Shown here one piece after another: positions 1 to 8,323 of a DNA stretch of 64,000 nt (position 1 is its first letter; each line of letters begins with the position of its first letter). The DNA is from Caulobacter rhizosphaerae (GTDB lineage: Bacteria; Pseudomonadota; Alphaproteobacteria; Caulobacterales; Caulobacteraceae). The stretch lies in contig NZ_CP048815.1 of assembly GCF_010977555.1 (NCBI RefSeq), positions 4,704,501 through 4,768,500 on the forward strand, written 5' to 3'. A program made the position numbers and the translations under genes. A model generated the notes under the pieces. That model saw only the letters and a program-made list of their open reading frames with translations. It was not told the origin of the DNA and ran no database searches.

Positions 1-1108
1 CGTCCATCAGGGCCGGCAGGTCGTCGGGGTGGACCAGACGTTCGAAGGCCTCGGGCGGGTTCTCGATCACGCCGCCCGGCAGGCCGTAGATCTCGCGGCA
101 GCGCTTGTCCCAGAAGCGCTCGCCGGTCTGGGGATTGTGGTCCCAGCGGCCCAGGCCCGCGGCGTCGACGGCGATGCGCAGGTCAGCCTGAGCGGCTTCG
201 AGGGCCTGCTCGGTGCGCTTGCGCCCGGTGATGTCGACCATTACCCCGCGATGACGGACGGCCCAGCCCTTGGCGTCACGCTCGACCCGGCCGCGGGTCT
301 GCACCCATTTGACCGAGCCGTCGGCCTGGATCAGCCGGTACTCCTCCAGGAACTCGCTGGTGGTCTTCAGGCTGGTTCGGCCCGACCTGAGCAGCCGGTC
401 GAAATCGTCGGGATGCAGAGCCTTGGTGAATTCGGACAGTGGCGCGCCCTGAGCCGCCCGCTCCGGATCGACATTGTGGAACACTGCGTAACGGGCGTCG
501 GCATAGACCTTGTCGGCGACGATGTCCCAGTCCCAGGTGCCCACCCCGCTGGCCGCCTGCAGGGCCAGTTGATAGCGCTCCTCGCTGGCCCGCAGCGCCT
601 GTTCGGTCCGCACCTTCCGCGTGACATCGGTCAGGGCGATCAGCACCCCGCCGACACCCGAGGGCGCGGCCGCGTCGGGCATCGGGCTGAGGCGGATGGT
701 GAAATAGCCCTCGCTGACCGAGCCGTCCGGATGGGTGGTCGAGAGCGGCAGCTCCTCGATGATCGCGCCGCCGCTGGCGCCCGCCAGGACGGCGCGCTCC
801 GGCTCCTCGGACTCGGCGGCCGAGGTGGGCGGGGCCTCGGCGAAGGTCTTGCCAAGGACGCGGGGATGGCGCTCGCCCAGCATCGGCGCATAGGCGTCGT
901 TATAGATCAGCACCAGCTCGGGGCCCCAGCGCAGGGCGCTGGGAAACCGGCTGGCGACGATCATGTCGACAGCGAAGCTCAGGCTGGGCGACCAGGCGGC
1001 GCGTGATCCGAGCGGCGTCGCCGCCCAGTCGAACGCGTCGATCCGCTCTCGCATTTCGCCCGGCGCGGACGTCCCGACGACGAGCCCCCGATCACGGGTG
1101 TTCACCAT
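1..1108 (-). CDS. PAS-domain sensor protein, probably a histidine kinase (3' part outside window)
   Basis: The frame is open from an ATG at 1108 to the window edge, giving 369 residues with no C-terminus. An AAGGA lies about 8 nt before the ATG. The N-terminus (RIDAFDWAATPLGSR near residues 22-36, then WSPSL) is the opening typical of PAS-containing HWE/HisKA sensor kinases. Three PAS-like units follow: about residues 45-165, a PAS_3-type unit about 185-300 with LHPDDF, and a third starting near 310 with WDHNPQTGERFWD and VHPDDL. No transmembrane segment is visible, so it is probably cytoplasmic. The kinase or output domain would lie beyond position 1; a GGDEF output cannot be excluded. The downstream neighbour on the same strand is outside the window. 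Confidence 0.8.
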   Translation of the reverse strand, partial: MVNTRDRGLVVGTSAPGEMRERIDAFDWAATPLGSRAAWSPSLSFAVDMIVASRFPSALRWGPELVLIYNDAYAPMLGERHPRVLGKTFAEAPPTSAAESEEPERAVLAGASGGAIIEELPLSTTHPDGSVSEGYFTIRLSPMPDAAAPSGVGGVLIALTDVTRKVRTEQALRASEERYQLALQAASGVGTWDWDIVADKVYADARYAVFHNVDPERAAQGAPLSEFTKALHPDDFDRLLRSGRTSLKTTSEFLEEYRLIQADGSVKWVQTRGRVERDAKGWAVRHRGVMVDITGRKRTEQALEAAQADLRIAVDAAGLGRWDHNPQTGERFWDKRCREIYGLPGGVIENPPEAFERLVHPDDLPALMD

Positions 1109-1272
1109 GCCCGTGTTCCTTCCCGACCGCGACAACGGCCAAGGTGCAGCAGACCTCATGGCCGGCGAGGTTTCAAGCACGGCGCGGCGACTTGGCCTTC
1201 CACGCGCCGAAAAAGCGGCCGATTCCACCTCCGATGACGAAAACAGTCGAGATTTCATCCGGTTGCCGTCGG

Positions 1273-2667
1273 CTAGCCGACAGTCGGCCTCGGGGCCCGG
1301 TCGCTGCGCCACGCCACCCAGGCCGCGCCCAGCAGCACCGTCGCGGCGATCAGGCCCGAGGTCCGCAAGCCGGCGGCGATCCGGTCCGGCCCGCCGGTCG
1401 CCAGGGCGCCCATCACCGCAACGCCAGCCGCGCCCGCGGCCTGGCGACAGGCGTTCAGCACGCCCGAGGCCGCGCCCGAGACGTGACGGTCGACGTTGGC
1501 CAGCAAGGCGCTGGTCATGGCGGGCACCGCCGTGCCCATGCCCGCCGGAATCAGCAGGAAGCCCGGGATCATCAGCCCGTAGGGCGTGGACGGCGACAGC
1601 CGGCTGGTCAGGGCGTAGCCGATCGCGGCCACCAGCACGCCGCCGGCCATGGTCCGCGCCGGACCGAACCGGTGGGCGACCCGCCCGCTCAGCAGGTTGG
1701 AGACGATGAAGGTCGCCGTCAGGGGCAGGAAGGCCAGGCCCGCCTGCACGACGTCGTACCCCGCCGAGCGCTGCAGGAAGAGACCCAGCACGAAAATCAC
1801 GCCGTAATAGGTGAAGTTGACGCCGACCCCGATCACCACCGCAGACCAGACCATGCGGCTCCGGAACACCGCCAGCGGCACGGCGGGGTGCGGGCTGCGG
1901 ATCTCCACCCACAGGAAGGCCGCCGCCGCCGCCATGCCGACGACCAGGGCGCTGGCCACCAGGAGATCCCCCCAGCCGCGATGGCCGCCCTCGATCACCG
2001 CTCCCACCAGGCAGGCCAGGGCGACGAAGCCCAGGGCCTGGCCAGGCAGGTCCAGCGGCCGCTTTTCGCGCGGCGGGACCTCGGGCACGAAGGCCAGGGT
2101 CAGGGCCGCGCCCAGCAGGCAGAGCGGCAGGTTGACCAGGAACACCCAGCGCCAGCCCAGGGCGCCGATCAGCAGGCCGCCGATCACCGGCCCAGCAGCG
2201 ATCGACACGCCGCCCGCCGCCGTCCACCAGCCGACGGCCCAGGCCCGCGCCCGGTCGTCGCCGGCCGCCGCATGGGCGATCAGGGCCAGGGACGGCGGCA
2301 CCAGCAGGGCGGCGGCCGCCCCCTGGATCGCCCGGGCCAGGACCAGCTGCAGCGCGTCCCGGGCCAGGCCGCAGGCCGCCGACGACACCGCGAACAACAG
2401 AAGTCCCGTCAGAAAGGCCCGGCGCGGCCCGAACCGGTCGCCCAGCGCCCCGGCCGACAGCAGCAGCGCCGCCAGCAGCAGGGTATAGGCGTCGACCACC
2501 CATTGCAGGCTGGCGGTCGGTGCCCCGAACTCGCGGCCGATGGCGTCCAGCGCCACGTTGACGATGGTCACGTCCAGTTGGACGATCGTGAAGCCGAAGC
2601 TGGCGGCGACCAGGATCAGCGGCAGGCCAGCGGGACGGGCGGGGGACGCGACTCGGACAGGGGTCAT
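1273..2667 (-). CDS. MFS drug-efflux transporter, DHA2 (EmrB/QacA) type
   Basis: The 464-residue protein starts at the ATG at 2667 (MTPVRV); an earlier in-frame start at 2745 adds 26 non-hydrophobic residues and looks spurious. It is highly hydrophobic, with about 14 predicted membrane segments, as expected for DHA2 proton antiporters. The first segment carries LDVTIVNVAL, a hallmark of this family. LQWVVDAYTL opens segment 2, and the loop motif DRFGPRR follows it. The family exports diverse toxic compounds across the inner membrane using the proton gradient; the substrate cannot be read from sequence. No adjacent TetR or MarR regulator and no HlyD partner gene is present. The gene is divergent from the double-glycine-leader gene at 2856. 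Confidence 0.88.
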   Translation of the reverse strand: MTPVRVASPARPAGLPLILVAASFGFTIVQLDVTIVNVALDAIGREFGAPTASLQWVVDAYTLLLAALLLSAGALGDRFGPRRAFLTGLLLFAVSSAACGLARDALQLVLARAIQGAAAALLVPPSLALIAHAAAGDDRARAWAVGWWTAAGGVSIAAGPVIGGLLIGALGWRWVFLVNLPLCLLGAALTLAFVPEVPPREKRPLDLPGQALGFVALACLVGAVIEGGHRGWGDLLVASALVVGMAAAAAFLWVEIRSPHPAVPLAVFRSRMVWSAVVIGVGVNFTYYGVIFVLGLFLQRSAGYDVVQAGLAFLPLTATFIVSNLLSGRVAHRFGPARTMAGGVLVAAIGYALTSRLSPSTPYGLMIPGFLLIPAGMGTAVPAMTSALLANVDRHVSGAASGVLNACRQAAGAAGVAVMGALATGGPDRIAAGLRTSGLIAATVLLGAAWVAWRSDRAPRPTVG

Positions 2668-2855
2668 GGTCGCAGTTTCGCCGACGCCGCGGCGGAATGT
2701 CACCTCGAAGGATGAAGGATCGCCGCCGCACGCTCGACAGGACACAACCTCAGATCACACAATCGTCATGCCAACGCTGCAGATGATCGCTGGTCAAAAC
2801 CGCGCGGCCAATCTCAGATTGCATTGTCGAAACGCCCCAGGGGAGCAATCGGGAC

Positions 2856-3599
2856 ATGCGTGAACTGACGCTTGAAGAGATGGAACTGATCACCGGCGGC
2901 ACGGACACCGTCGACGGAATCACCGTCATCGGCGACGGCGGCGGAGACGGCGGCTGGGATGGTTGGTGGGACGGCGGCTACGACGGGGGGTACGACGGAG
3001 GCTATGACGGCGGCGGCGGCGGCGGATCCGATCCCTCGGCCGACCAAGCCTCCATCGACGTTCAGGTCAACTTCAGCCGGCCGTTGACCCCCGCCGAACA
3101 AGCGGCTGTCGATAACCTGAAAGTATCGATCGCCAAGGAAACCGCCTACATCGACAGCCTGTCGGACACTGCGCAGATTACGCTTCCCAATGGCCATGTC
3201 GTCACTGGCGCCGACCTGAAGGATACTTGGTCGAAAACCGATTTCCAGATCAACGAGGTCGGAACCAACTATCCCAACCAAAGCATGCGCGGTGAAGCGA
3301 ACTACAATAACGGCGATCCGGTGGTAGGCTACAATATCGACATCCTGACAGCCTATAACAACTTGGCCGGCGGCATGGACTATCTGGCCATGCACGAGCT
3401 CGGGCACATGACGCAGGCGGGCCGCGACAGCAACTCCAACATCGACGCCAACCACGACGGCACGGTTTCGCAAGCCGAGAATGACGCCAATGAACGGGTC
3501 GCCAACGACATCGCCCAGGCGCTCGTGGCGGGTTCGGGGGGTGTGGTGATGGCGAATCCGGGCGGCGGCTACAGCGGAGCCCCGCTCACCTTCCAATAA
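2856..3599 (+). CDS. Double-glycine-leader protein with zincin-like HExxH motif and EF-hand loop
   Basis: This 247-residue protein has no close family that I recognise. Residues 1-15 end in ITGG, with hydrophobic residues at -4, -7 and -12 and Glu at -8 relative to the Gly-Gly. That is the bacteriocin-type leader cleaved by C39-peptidase ABC exporters. Residues 28-57 form a low-complexity tract of repeated WDGG/YDGG and poly-Gly. HELGH (180-184) is an HExxH zinc motif. An EF-hand-type loop follows (D197, N199, D201, G202, T203, E208), then NER (E213), a candidate third zinc ligand as in gluzincins. GGGGAG-like purine sequence precedes the ATG. I infer a secreted calcium-dependent metallopeptidase or peptidase-like effector. 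No C39 transporter is in the window. The next gene on the strand encodes a lipoprotein. Confidence 0.7.
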   Translation: MRELTLEEMELITGGTDTVDGITVIGDGGGDGGWDGWWDGGYDGGYDGGYDGGGGGGSDPSADQASIDVQVNFSRPLTPAEQAAVDNLKVSIAKETAYIDSLSDTAQITLPNGHVVTGADLKDTWSKTDFQINEVGTNYPNQSMRGEANYNNGDPVVGYNIDILTAYNNLAGGMDYLAMHELGHMTQAGRDSNSNIDANHDGTVSQAENDANERVANDIAQALVAGSGGVVMANPGGGYSGAPLTFQ

Positions 3600-3612
3600 C
3601 GGCGCGAGTCTA

Positions 3613-3657
3613 GGGCATTTTCCGGCGAGTGGACGCCGGTTCGTCGCTGGAAAATGC
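3613..3657. repeat. Intergenic palindrome (REP-like)
   Basis: GCATTTTCCGGCGA pairs with TCGCTGGAAAATGC across a short spacer, with one G-T wobble. It lies just after the stop of the double-glycine gene and could act as a 3' hairpin. Its layout (AGCAT-type outer arm, TGGA...CGGTT inner part) resembles the palindromes at 4529 and 16856. Confidence 0.6.
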
Positions 3658-3730
3658 TTTAAACCAAGGAGCAAAAGCCTCGGCCCGACGCAATCGGGTC
3701 GGGGAATGCTCCAGTACCCGAGGTCATATT

Positions 3731-4435
3731 ATGAAGACATGCCTGCTTTTGACGGGCCTCTCGAGCCTTGGTCTTTTTTTGAGCGCTTGCACCTCGACGG
3801 CCGTCGCCGGGCCGCCGACCGATATGCCGGGCCGCGGCCCGGCCTGCGCGCCCGCCGGTCAGCGGCTGGCCGCCCTGTCTGTAAAACCGGGCGAGGCGGA
3901 GGTCGACCGCGTGATCGCCTGGAGTCCGCAAGTGGCGACCGACAGCCATCGGCTGGTCGAAAACAGGCGGGTGACGGGGCCATGCGCCAAGACCGTCAAG
4001 GCGTTCCTGGTCAACACCGCGGTTCTGGAAAGCGGCGAAGGGTTCGACTTCGGCAAGGACGGATCGATCACATCGCGGGAACCGGCCGACTTGCTCAAGC
4101 CCGTGACCCTGGCAGGACCCCCGCCCCAAAACGGCGGCCAGTTTCTGATGGCGACACGAGTTGGCTACCGCAGGGAAGCGCAAGCCTTGGTCAGCGACTA
4201 TCTAGGCCTGTGGCGTGACGACGACCGTTGGACGGTCGCCAGCTTCAGCCAGCGCGGCGCTCTCAATACCGGGCCGGTCAAGCCGGTTCTGACCTCGACC
4301 CTGCCCGTGGAAGGCGTGACCTATTTTCCGTCGCTCGACACGCCCTCCGGCCAGATTGCACTGACGCTGCGAGAAACCCCGCTGACGACCACGCTGCTGA
4401 GTTTCAGCTGGCGTCATTCACAATGGTTCCAATAG
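3731..4435 (+). CDS. Hypothetical lipoprotein
   Basis: Start ATG at 3731 is preceded by GAGG at 8 nt and begins a clear lipoprotein signal: a hydrophobic h-region ending in LSAC with the lipidated Cys at residue 20. The 234-residue product should be an envelope lipoprotein. Beyond the signal I recognise no family; the protein is moderately rich in Pro, Gly and Thr and has scattered Trp residues near the C-terminus (WRDDDRW, FSWRH). It follows the double-glycine-leader gene on the same strand after 131 nt that contain two hairpins, so co-transcription is possible but not shown. A role as partner or immunity protein for the upstream gene is speculation. Confidence 0.75.
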   Translation: MKTCLLLTGLSSLGLFLSACTSTAVAGPPTDMPGRGPACAPAGQRLAALSVKPGEAEVDRVIAWSPQVATDSHRLVENRRVTGPCAKTVKAFLVNTAVLESGEGFDFGKDGSITSREPADLLKPVTLAGPPPQNGGQFLMATRVGYRREAQALVSDYLGLWRDDDRWTVASFSQRGALNTGPVKPVLTSTLPVEGVTYFPSLDTPSGQIALTLRETPLTTTLLSFSWRHSQWFQ

Positions 4436-4528
4436 CGGCGCAAGGACCGCCGCATTGCTCGCCCTCCCGACGGCGACCGGTCGCCCGCGCGGAACGCCTG
4501 TTGCGCCTGGCGTCGTCGTGACCCGGCC

Positions 4529-4574
4529 TAGAGCCTTTTAGCCTGACCAGGTTGAGGCGTCTAAAAAGGCTCTA
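4529..4574. repeat. Intergenic palindrome between convergent genes
   Basis: TAGAGCCTTTTAG pairs with CTAAAAAGGCTCTA across a 19-nt centre. A second, weaker palindrome (GAGCGC...GCGCTC) follows up to the stop of the ABC transporter gene at 4629. The position between two convergent genes fits a bidirectional terminator derived from a dispersed repeat. Confidence 0.6.
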
Positions 4575-4628
4575 ATCAAACATTTGGAGCGCGTCGTCGG
4601 TGAAACCGCTCACGCGTTCTAATGCGCT

Positions 4629-6479
4629 CTAAGCCGCTTCCACCCCGAACTGCAGCCGGGCCAGCTTGGCGTAGAGCCCGCCCTGGGCCGAGAGTTCGGC
4701 GTGGGTGCCCTGCTCCACCACGCGCCCGTCCTCCATGACCACGATGCGGTCGGCCTTGAGCACGGTGGCCAGGCGGTGGGCGATGACCAGGGTGGTGCGT
4801 TTGCTCATGGCGTCGTGCAGGGCCTTCTGGACCAGGCGCTCGTTCTCGGCGTCCAGGGCGCTGGTGGCCTCGTCCAGCAGCAGGATCGGCGCGTTGCGGA
4901 CCAGGGCGCGGGCAATGGCCAGGCGCTGGCGCTGGCCGCCCGACAGGGTTTTGGCCCGCTCGCCGACGGGCGTGTCGAAGCCCTGCGGCAAAGCGTTGAT
5001 GAAGGGTGTGGCCTGGGCCGCGTCGGCGGCGGCGCGCGCCTCCTCCTCCGTGGCGTCCTCGCGGCCGAAGCGGATGTTGTCCAGGGCCGAACCGGAGAAC
5101 AGCGGACTGTCCTGGGCCACCAGGGCCATGCGGTCGCGCACCTCGGCGGGGTCGGCGGCCCGCAGGTCGACGCCGTCCAGCGTCACCACGCCGGCCTGCG
5201 GATCGTAGAAGCGCAGCAGCAGCCGCAGCACCGTGCTCTTGCCCGCACCGGACGGACCGACCAGGGCCACGGTCTCGCCCGGCCTGACCACTAGGTCGAA
5301 GCCCTTCAGGGCCGGCAGGTCGGGCCGTCCGGGATAGGCGAAAGTCACGCCCTCGAAGGCGATGGCGCCCCGGGCCGGCGTAGGCAGCGTGCGGGGCTGA
5401 TCCGGCGCCGCGATGCCCGGTTCGGAATTGAGCAGGTCGGAGATCCGCTCCATGGCCCCGGCCGCCTTCTGGACGTCGCCCCAGACCTCGCCCAGGGCCC
5501 CGACCGAGCCGGCGGCCATGATCGCCAGCAGGGCGAACTGGGCCAGGGTGCCCGGCGTCATCTCGCCGGACAGAACCAGGTGCGCGCCGGTCCACAGCAG
5601 CAGGGTGATGCCGCCGAACGCCAGGACGATGACTACGGCGGTCATGCCCGCCCGGGCGCTGATCCGGCGGACCGAGGCCTTGTAGGCCGCCTCGACGGCG
5701 CCGCCGAACCGGGTGTCGGCCGCCGCCTCGCGCCCGAAGGCCTGGACGGTGTCCAGGGCGTCGAGGCTCTCGCCGGCGTAGCCGACCGCATCGGCGAACC
5801 GGTCCTGGGCGGCGACCGACAGCTTGCGCACATTGCGGCCCAGCAGGAACATCGGCGCCAGGATCACGGGCACCATCAGCACGATGAAGCCGGCCAGCTT
5901 GGGGCTGACCACGGCCATGTAGCCCAGGCCGCCGATCAGGCTGAGCGTGTTGCGCAGCGCCACCGAGGCCGAGGTCCCCACCAGGGTCTCGACAATGGTG
6001 ATGTCGGTGGTCATCCGCGACAGCACCTCGCCCGTGCGGGTCTTCAGGAAGAAGGCTGGATCCAGGGTCAGGGTGTGGCCGTACAGCGCCCGGCGCAGGT
6101 CGGCGACCACCCGCTCGCCCAGCCGGGTGACGAAGAAGAAGCGCGCCGCCGTGGCCACGGCCAGCACCAGGGCGACCGCGCCCAGACCGAGGAAGGCGGT
6201 GTTGACGGCGTCGCCGGAACCTTTGGCGAAGCCCTTGTCGATCACGCCCTTGAAGGCCGCCGTCAGGCCCAGGGTAGCGCTGGTCGAGAACAGCAGGAAG
6301 AAGCCGGCGGCCAGCGCATCGCCGATGTGGCGGCGCACGAACGGCAGCAAATGGGCCAGCGGGCGGACATCCTTGCGGCGCGGCCGGCGGTTGGCCGCCT
6401 CGGCCAGGCTCTGCACCAGCTCCGCGCCCGCGCTCGGCCTGCCTTCGGCCGAAATCTCGCCCGCGTTCACGTCGCTCAT
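4629..6479 (-). CDS. ABC transporter, fused permease and ATPase (ABCB/MsbA-like exporter)
   Basis: The 616-residue half-transporter starts at the ATG at 6479; a TTG one codon upstream is in frame. An N-terminal six-helix exporter domain occupies about residues 40-340. The ATPase domain has Walker [10 protein letters not shown] near residue 408, signature LSGGQRQR near 512, Walker [13 protein letters not shown] near 530 and the switch His in VIAHR. Such homodimeric exporters move lipids, peptides or drugs across the inner membrane. There is no C39 peptidase domain, so it is not an obvious processing exporter for the Gly-Gly leader protein at 2856. It is divergent from rpmE. Confidence 0.9.
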   Translation of the reverse strand: MSDVNAGEISAEGRPSAGAELVQSLAEAANRRPRRKDVRPLAHLLPFVRRHIGDALAAGFFLLFSTSATLGLTAAFKGVIDKGFAKGSGDAVNTAFLGLGAVALVLAVATAARFFFVTRLGERVVADLRRALYGHTLTLDPAFFLKTRTGEVLSRMTTDITIVETLVGTSASVALRNTLSLIGGLGYMAVVSPKLAGFIVLMVPVILAPMFLLGRNVRKLSVAAQDRFADAVGYAGESLDALDTVQAFGREAAADTRFGGAVEAAYKASVRRISARAGMTAVVIVLAFGGITLLLWTGAHLVLSGEMTPGTLAQFALLAIMAAGSVGALGEVWGDVQKAAGAMERISDLLNSEPGIAAPDQPRTLPTPARGAIAFEGVTFAYPGRPDLPALKGFDLVVRPGETVALVGPSGAGKSTVLRLLLRFYDPQAGVVTLDGVDLRAADPAEVRDRMALVAQDSPLFSGSALDNIRFGREDATEEEARAAADAAQATPFINALPQGFDTPVGERAKTLSGGQRQRLAIARALVRNAPILLLDEATSALDAENERLVQKALHDAMSKRTTLVIAHRLATVLKADRIVVMEDGRVVEQGTHAELSAQGGLYAKLARLQFGVEAA

Positions 6480-6489
6480 CAACTGACCC

Positions 6490-6518
6490 TTGCCAAAATC
6501 GCGCGCTTTCTTTATAGC
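6490..6518 (+). promoter_or_regulatory. Candidate rpmE promoter
   Basis: TTGCCA (6490-6495) and TATAGC (6513-6518) are separated by 17 nt and lie about 79 nt before the rpmE ATG. The match is to housekeeping sigma-70-type elements only; no start site is known. Confidence 0.45.
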
Positions 6519-6596
6519 CGCGCGTCTCCGAGAGCCACCCGCAAGGTTTGGCGCCCGCTCACATTACACGCCGCCTCAAGTCGGTTGGATCGCCCG

Positions 6597-6824
6597 ATGA
6601 AACAAGACATTCACCCCGACTACCACTTCATCACCGTCACCCTGACCGACGGGACCACCTATCAGACCCGTTCGACCTACGGGAAAGAAGGCGCGACCCT
6701 GGCGCTGGACATCGATCCGCGCGTGCACCCGGCCTGGACCGGCGGCAACAGCCAGATGCTCGACCGCGGCGGCCGCGTCTCGCGCTTCAACGCCAAGTTC
6801 GCCGGCTTCACCGCCAAGAAGTAA
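6597..6824 (+). CDS. rpmE: 50S ribosomal protein L31
   Basis: The 75-residue product begins [10 protein letters not shown] and contains [15 protein letters not shown] and the conserved HPAWTGG segment of bacterial L31. It lacks the CxxC zinc ligands of the zinc-binding L31 form, so it belongs to the zinc-independent (C-) type. L31 sits on the 50S central protuberance and helps bridge the subunits. A candidate promoter lies 79 nt upstream and a strong intrinsic terminator follows within 35 nt, so the gene appears monocistronic. It is divergent from the ABC exporter gene. Confidence 0.97.
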   Translation: MKQDIHPDYHFITVTLTDGTTYQTRSTYGKEGATLALDIDPRVHPAWTGGNSQMLDRGGRVSRFNAKFAGFTAKK

Positions 6825-6855
6825 GCGTCTCACGCTTCTCGCCGTAAGGGCGACG

Positions 6856-6890
6856 AAAGGCCGGTTCCGCGTTCGCGGGCCGGCCTTTTC
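6856..6890 (+). terminator. Intrinsic terminator of rpmE
   Basis: AAAGGCCGG and CCGGCCTTT form a GC-rich stem around a short loop and are followed by a T-rich tract. Confidence 0.85.
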
Positions 6891-6905
6891 CGTTTCGGGC
6901 GCCGA

Positions 6906-7334
6906 TTAGCCGCGAGGTCGGGACAGCACCCAGACCAGCGGGTCGATCACGGCGTGGCTGTCGATATCGATCTGGTCGCACCGTTTCACGTCCGCCACCA
7001 GCAGCTGCTGCAGGCTCGACGTAACGTAGAGCCCCGTTTCCGTGCGAACTGACGGCTCGGTCTCAGGGCGGCAAGTGACATAGGCCTCGGTGTCAGGGCC
7101 CACTTTCAGGACGCCCAGGCTCCAGCCGCCGCGTCCCACGTGGCGGGCCCCGATCGCAGAGCCTTCGATGCCCAGATCAAGATCCACCGGCGCACCTGTG
7201 AGATTGTGCGCCACCACCAGTACATAGGGCTGGAATGTCAGGCTGAACGTGGCGGCGCCCAGGGCAAGAACCACCGCGACGCAGGTCAGAAGGATCCTGA
7301 AACCCGGCAGCCAGACAGCTTCGCGTCGCCTCAC
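6906..7334 (-). CDS. Small membrane-anchored hypothetical protein translationally coupled to rcdA
   Basis: This 142-residue protein starts at a GTG whose last bases overlap the TGA of rcdA (GTGA, 4 nt shared), a classic arrangement for translational coupling. One N-terminal transmembrane segment (about residues 11-33, rich in Val, Leu and Ala) is followed by a probably periplasmic domain of about 105 residues with two Cys (in VTCRPE and VKRCDQ) that could form a disulfide. I recognise no family. The coupling to rcdA means it is made whenever the adaptor is made, but nothing in its sequence suggests a role in proteolysis. The gene ends against the rpmE terminator. Confidence 0.75.
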   Translation of the reverse strand: MRRREAVWLPGFRILLTCVAVVLALGAATFSLTFQPYVLVVAHNLTGAPVDLDLGIEGSAIGARHVGRGGWSLGVLKVGPDTEAYVTCRPETEPSVRTETGLYVTSSLQQLLVADVKRCDQIDIDSHAVIDPLVWVLSRPRG

Positions 7335-7840
7335 GCCACCCCGAACGCCGCGCTCAGGCGGTCGAACTGCGCCTGCACGGGACGGGGCGCTTCCTCGTCG
7401 GCGGCGGCTTCAAGATACATGCGCTTGTCCAGGTGGCGGACGCGCTCATACAGCCGCTCGGAGCGCTGCAGCAGGTTGACCAGGCCGAAGGGCAGATCCT
7501 CGACGGCGGCGGGTTCGCCGGCTTCCAGGCCCAGGCGATAGTTCTCCGCGCAGGCGGCCTCGGCGGCCATCTCGCCTTCCTTGACCGCGCGCTGGACCAG
7601 CAGCCACGAGGCCACCTGCATCAGCCGCGTGGTCAGGCGCATGCTTTCGCTGGCGTAGGCCAGCGCCGCATTGCGCGAGAGGATCTTGCTGTCATGGCGT
7701 CCGGCCCCATCGAGATAGGCGGCGGTCTCCTCGACCAGCGTCATGCCCTCCTCGAACGTCCGGTCGAAAAGCTCGGAGCGAGCGAAGTCCTGGATCACGC
7801 CAGCACGCCAGGGGGCCGCGGCCACGTTCAACTCGGTCAT
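7331..7840 (-). CDS. rcdA: ClpXP adaptor RcdA (DUF1465)
   Basis: The 169-residue all-helical protein fits the DUF1465 family and closely matches what I recall of Caulobacter RcdA, including WRAGVIQDFARSELFDRTF at residues 11-29 and LVNLLQRSERLYERV near 120-134. RcdA is a cytoplasmic dimer that joins CpdR-primed ClpXP and delivers a set of substrates. With PopA and c-di-GMP it promotes CtrA destruction at the swarmer-to-stalked transition. The C-terminal tail after DKRMYLEAAADEE is likely disordered, as known for RcdA substrate contacts. It heads a two-gene unit with the membrane protein at 6906. CpdR, its partner tier, is encoded at 57017. Confidence 0.92.
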   Translation of the reverse strand: MTELNVAAAPWRAGVIQDFARSELFDRTFEEGMTLVEETAAYLDGAGRHDSKILSRNAALAYASESMRLTTRLMQVASWLLVQRAVKEGEMAAEAACAENYRLGLEAGEPAAVEDLPFGLVNLLQRSERLYERVRHLDKRMYLEAAADEEAPRPVQAQFDRLSAAFGVA

Positions 7841-8027
7841 AGCTACTCAATGCCCCTTCGAAAGGCCGCGAGAAGGTCCCGCCGGACAGGAGGACTGCAA
7901 CCCCCGTGCCAGACATGATCGTCCCGTTTCGCGACCGCCCCGCCCCCAGGTCCGTTTCAAGCTCGTGTCCGAGTCCGATATCCGAGTCAGGCGGGTCCGA
8001 GACTCCGCCTGTAGCGTAAACCGATCG

Positions 8028-8234
8028 TTAGTCTAGGCGACCAAACAGCGCATTGGCCGCGTCGCGCCCCGCCTTTTTCTTGCTGAGCTGGGCGCGGGTG
8101 CGGGCGATTTCCGCTTCCAGCGCCTCGATCCGCTCTTCCAGTTCCGCCACGCCATAGGTGTCCAGGTCCTCGTGCGTGGTGGCGTTGAGCGCATCGCCAC
8201 GGAAGGCGCGCGGCTCGACCGGTTCTTCGATCAT
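8028..8234 (-). CDS. DUF1192 family protein
   Basis: The ATG at 8234 was chosen because AGGGAG lies 9 nt upstream and the product (MIEEPVEPRAF...) then has the family length of 68 residues. Upstream in-frame starts would extend it over the divergent promoter region. The family is small and alphaproteobacterial. Residues 30-55 form a short coiled-coil or helical hairpin (ELEERIEALEAEIARTRAQL), followed by a basic KKKAGRD stretch. Function is unknown. The gene is divergent from the quinone oxidoreductase at 8324, a pairing I recall from other alphaproteobacteria. Confidence 0.82.
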   Translation of the reverse strand: MIEEPVEPRAFRGDALNATTHEDLDTYGVAELEERIEALEAEIARTRAQLSKKKAGRDAANALFGRLD

Positions 8235-8323
8235 CCGATCGGTCTCCCTTTGCTCGACCCCTTTTCGATCCTTCATCTGACGCCTACCAAGGGCGCGACG
8301 CAAGCCTCACGGGATGTCCGCCC

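Noticed and set aside
4629..6479. ABC exporter as the transporter of the Gly-Gly-leader protein
   Set aside because: It has no N-terminal C39 peptidase domain and lies on the other strand; the link would rest on proximity only.
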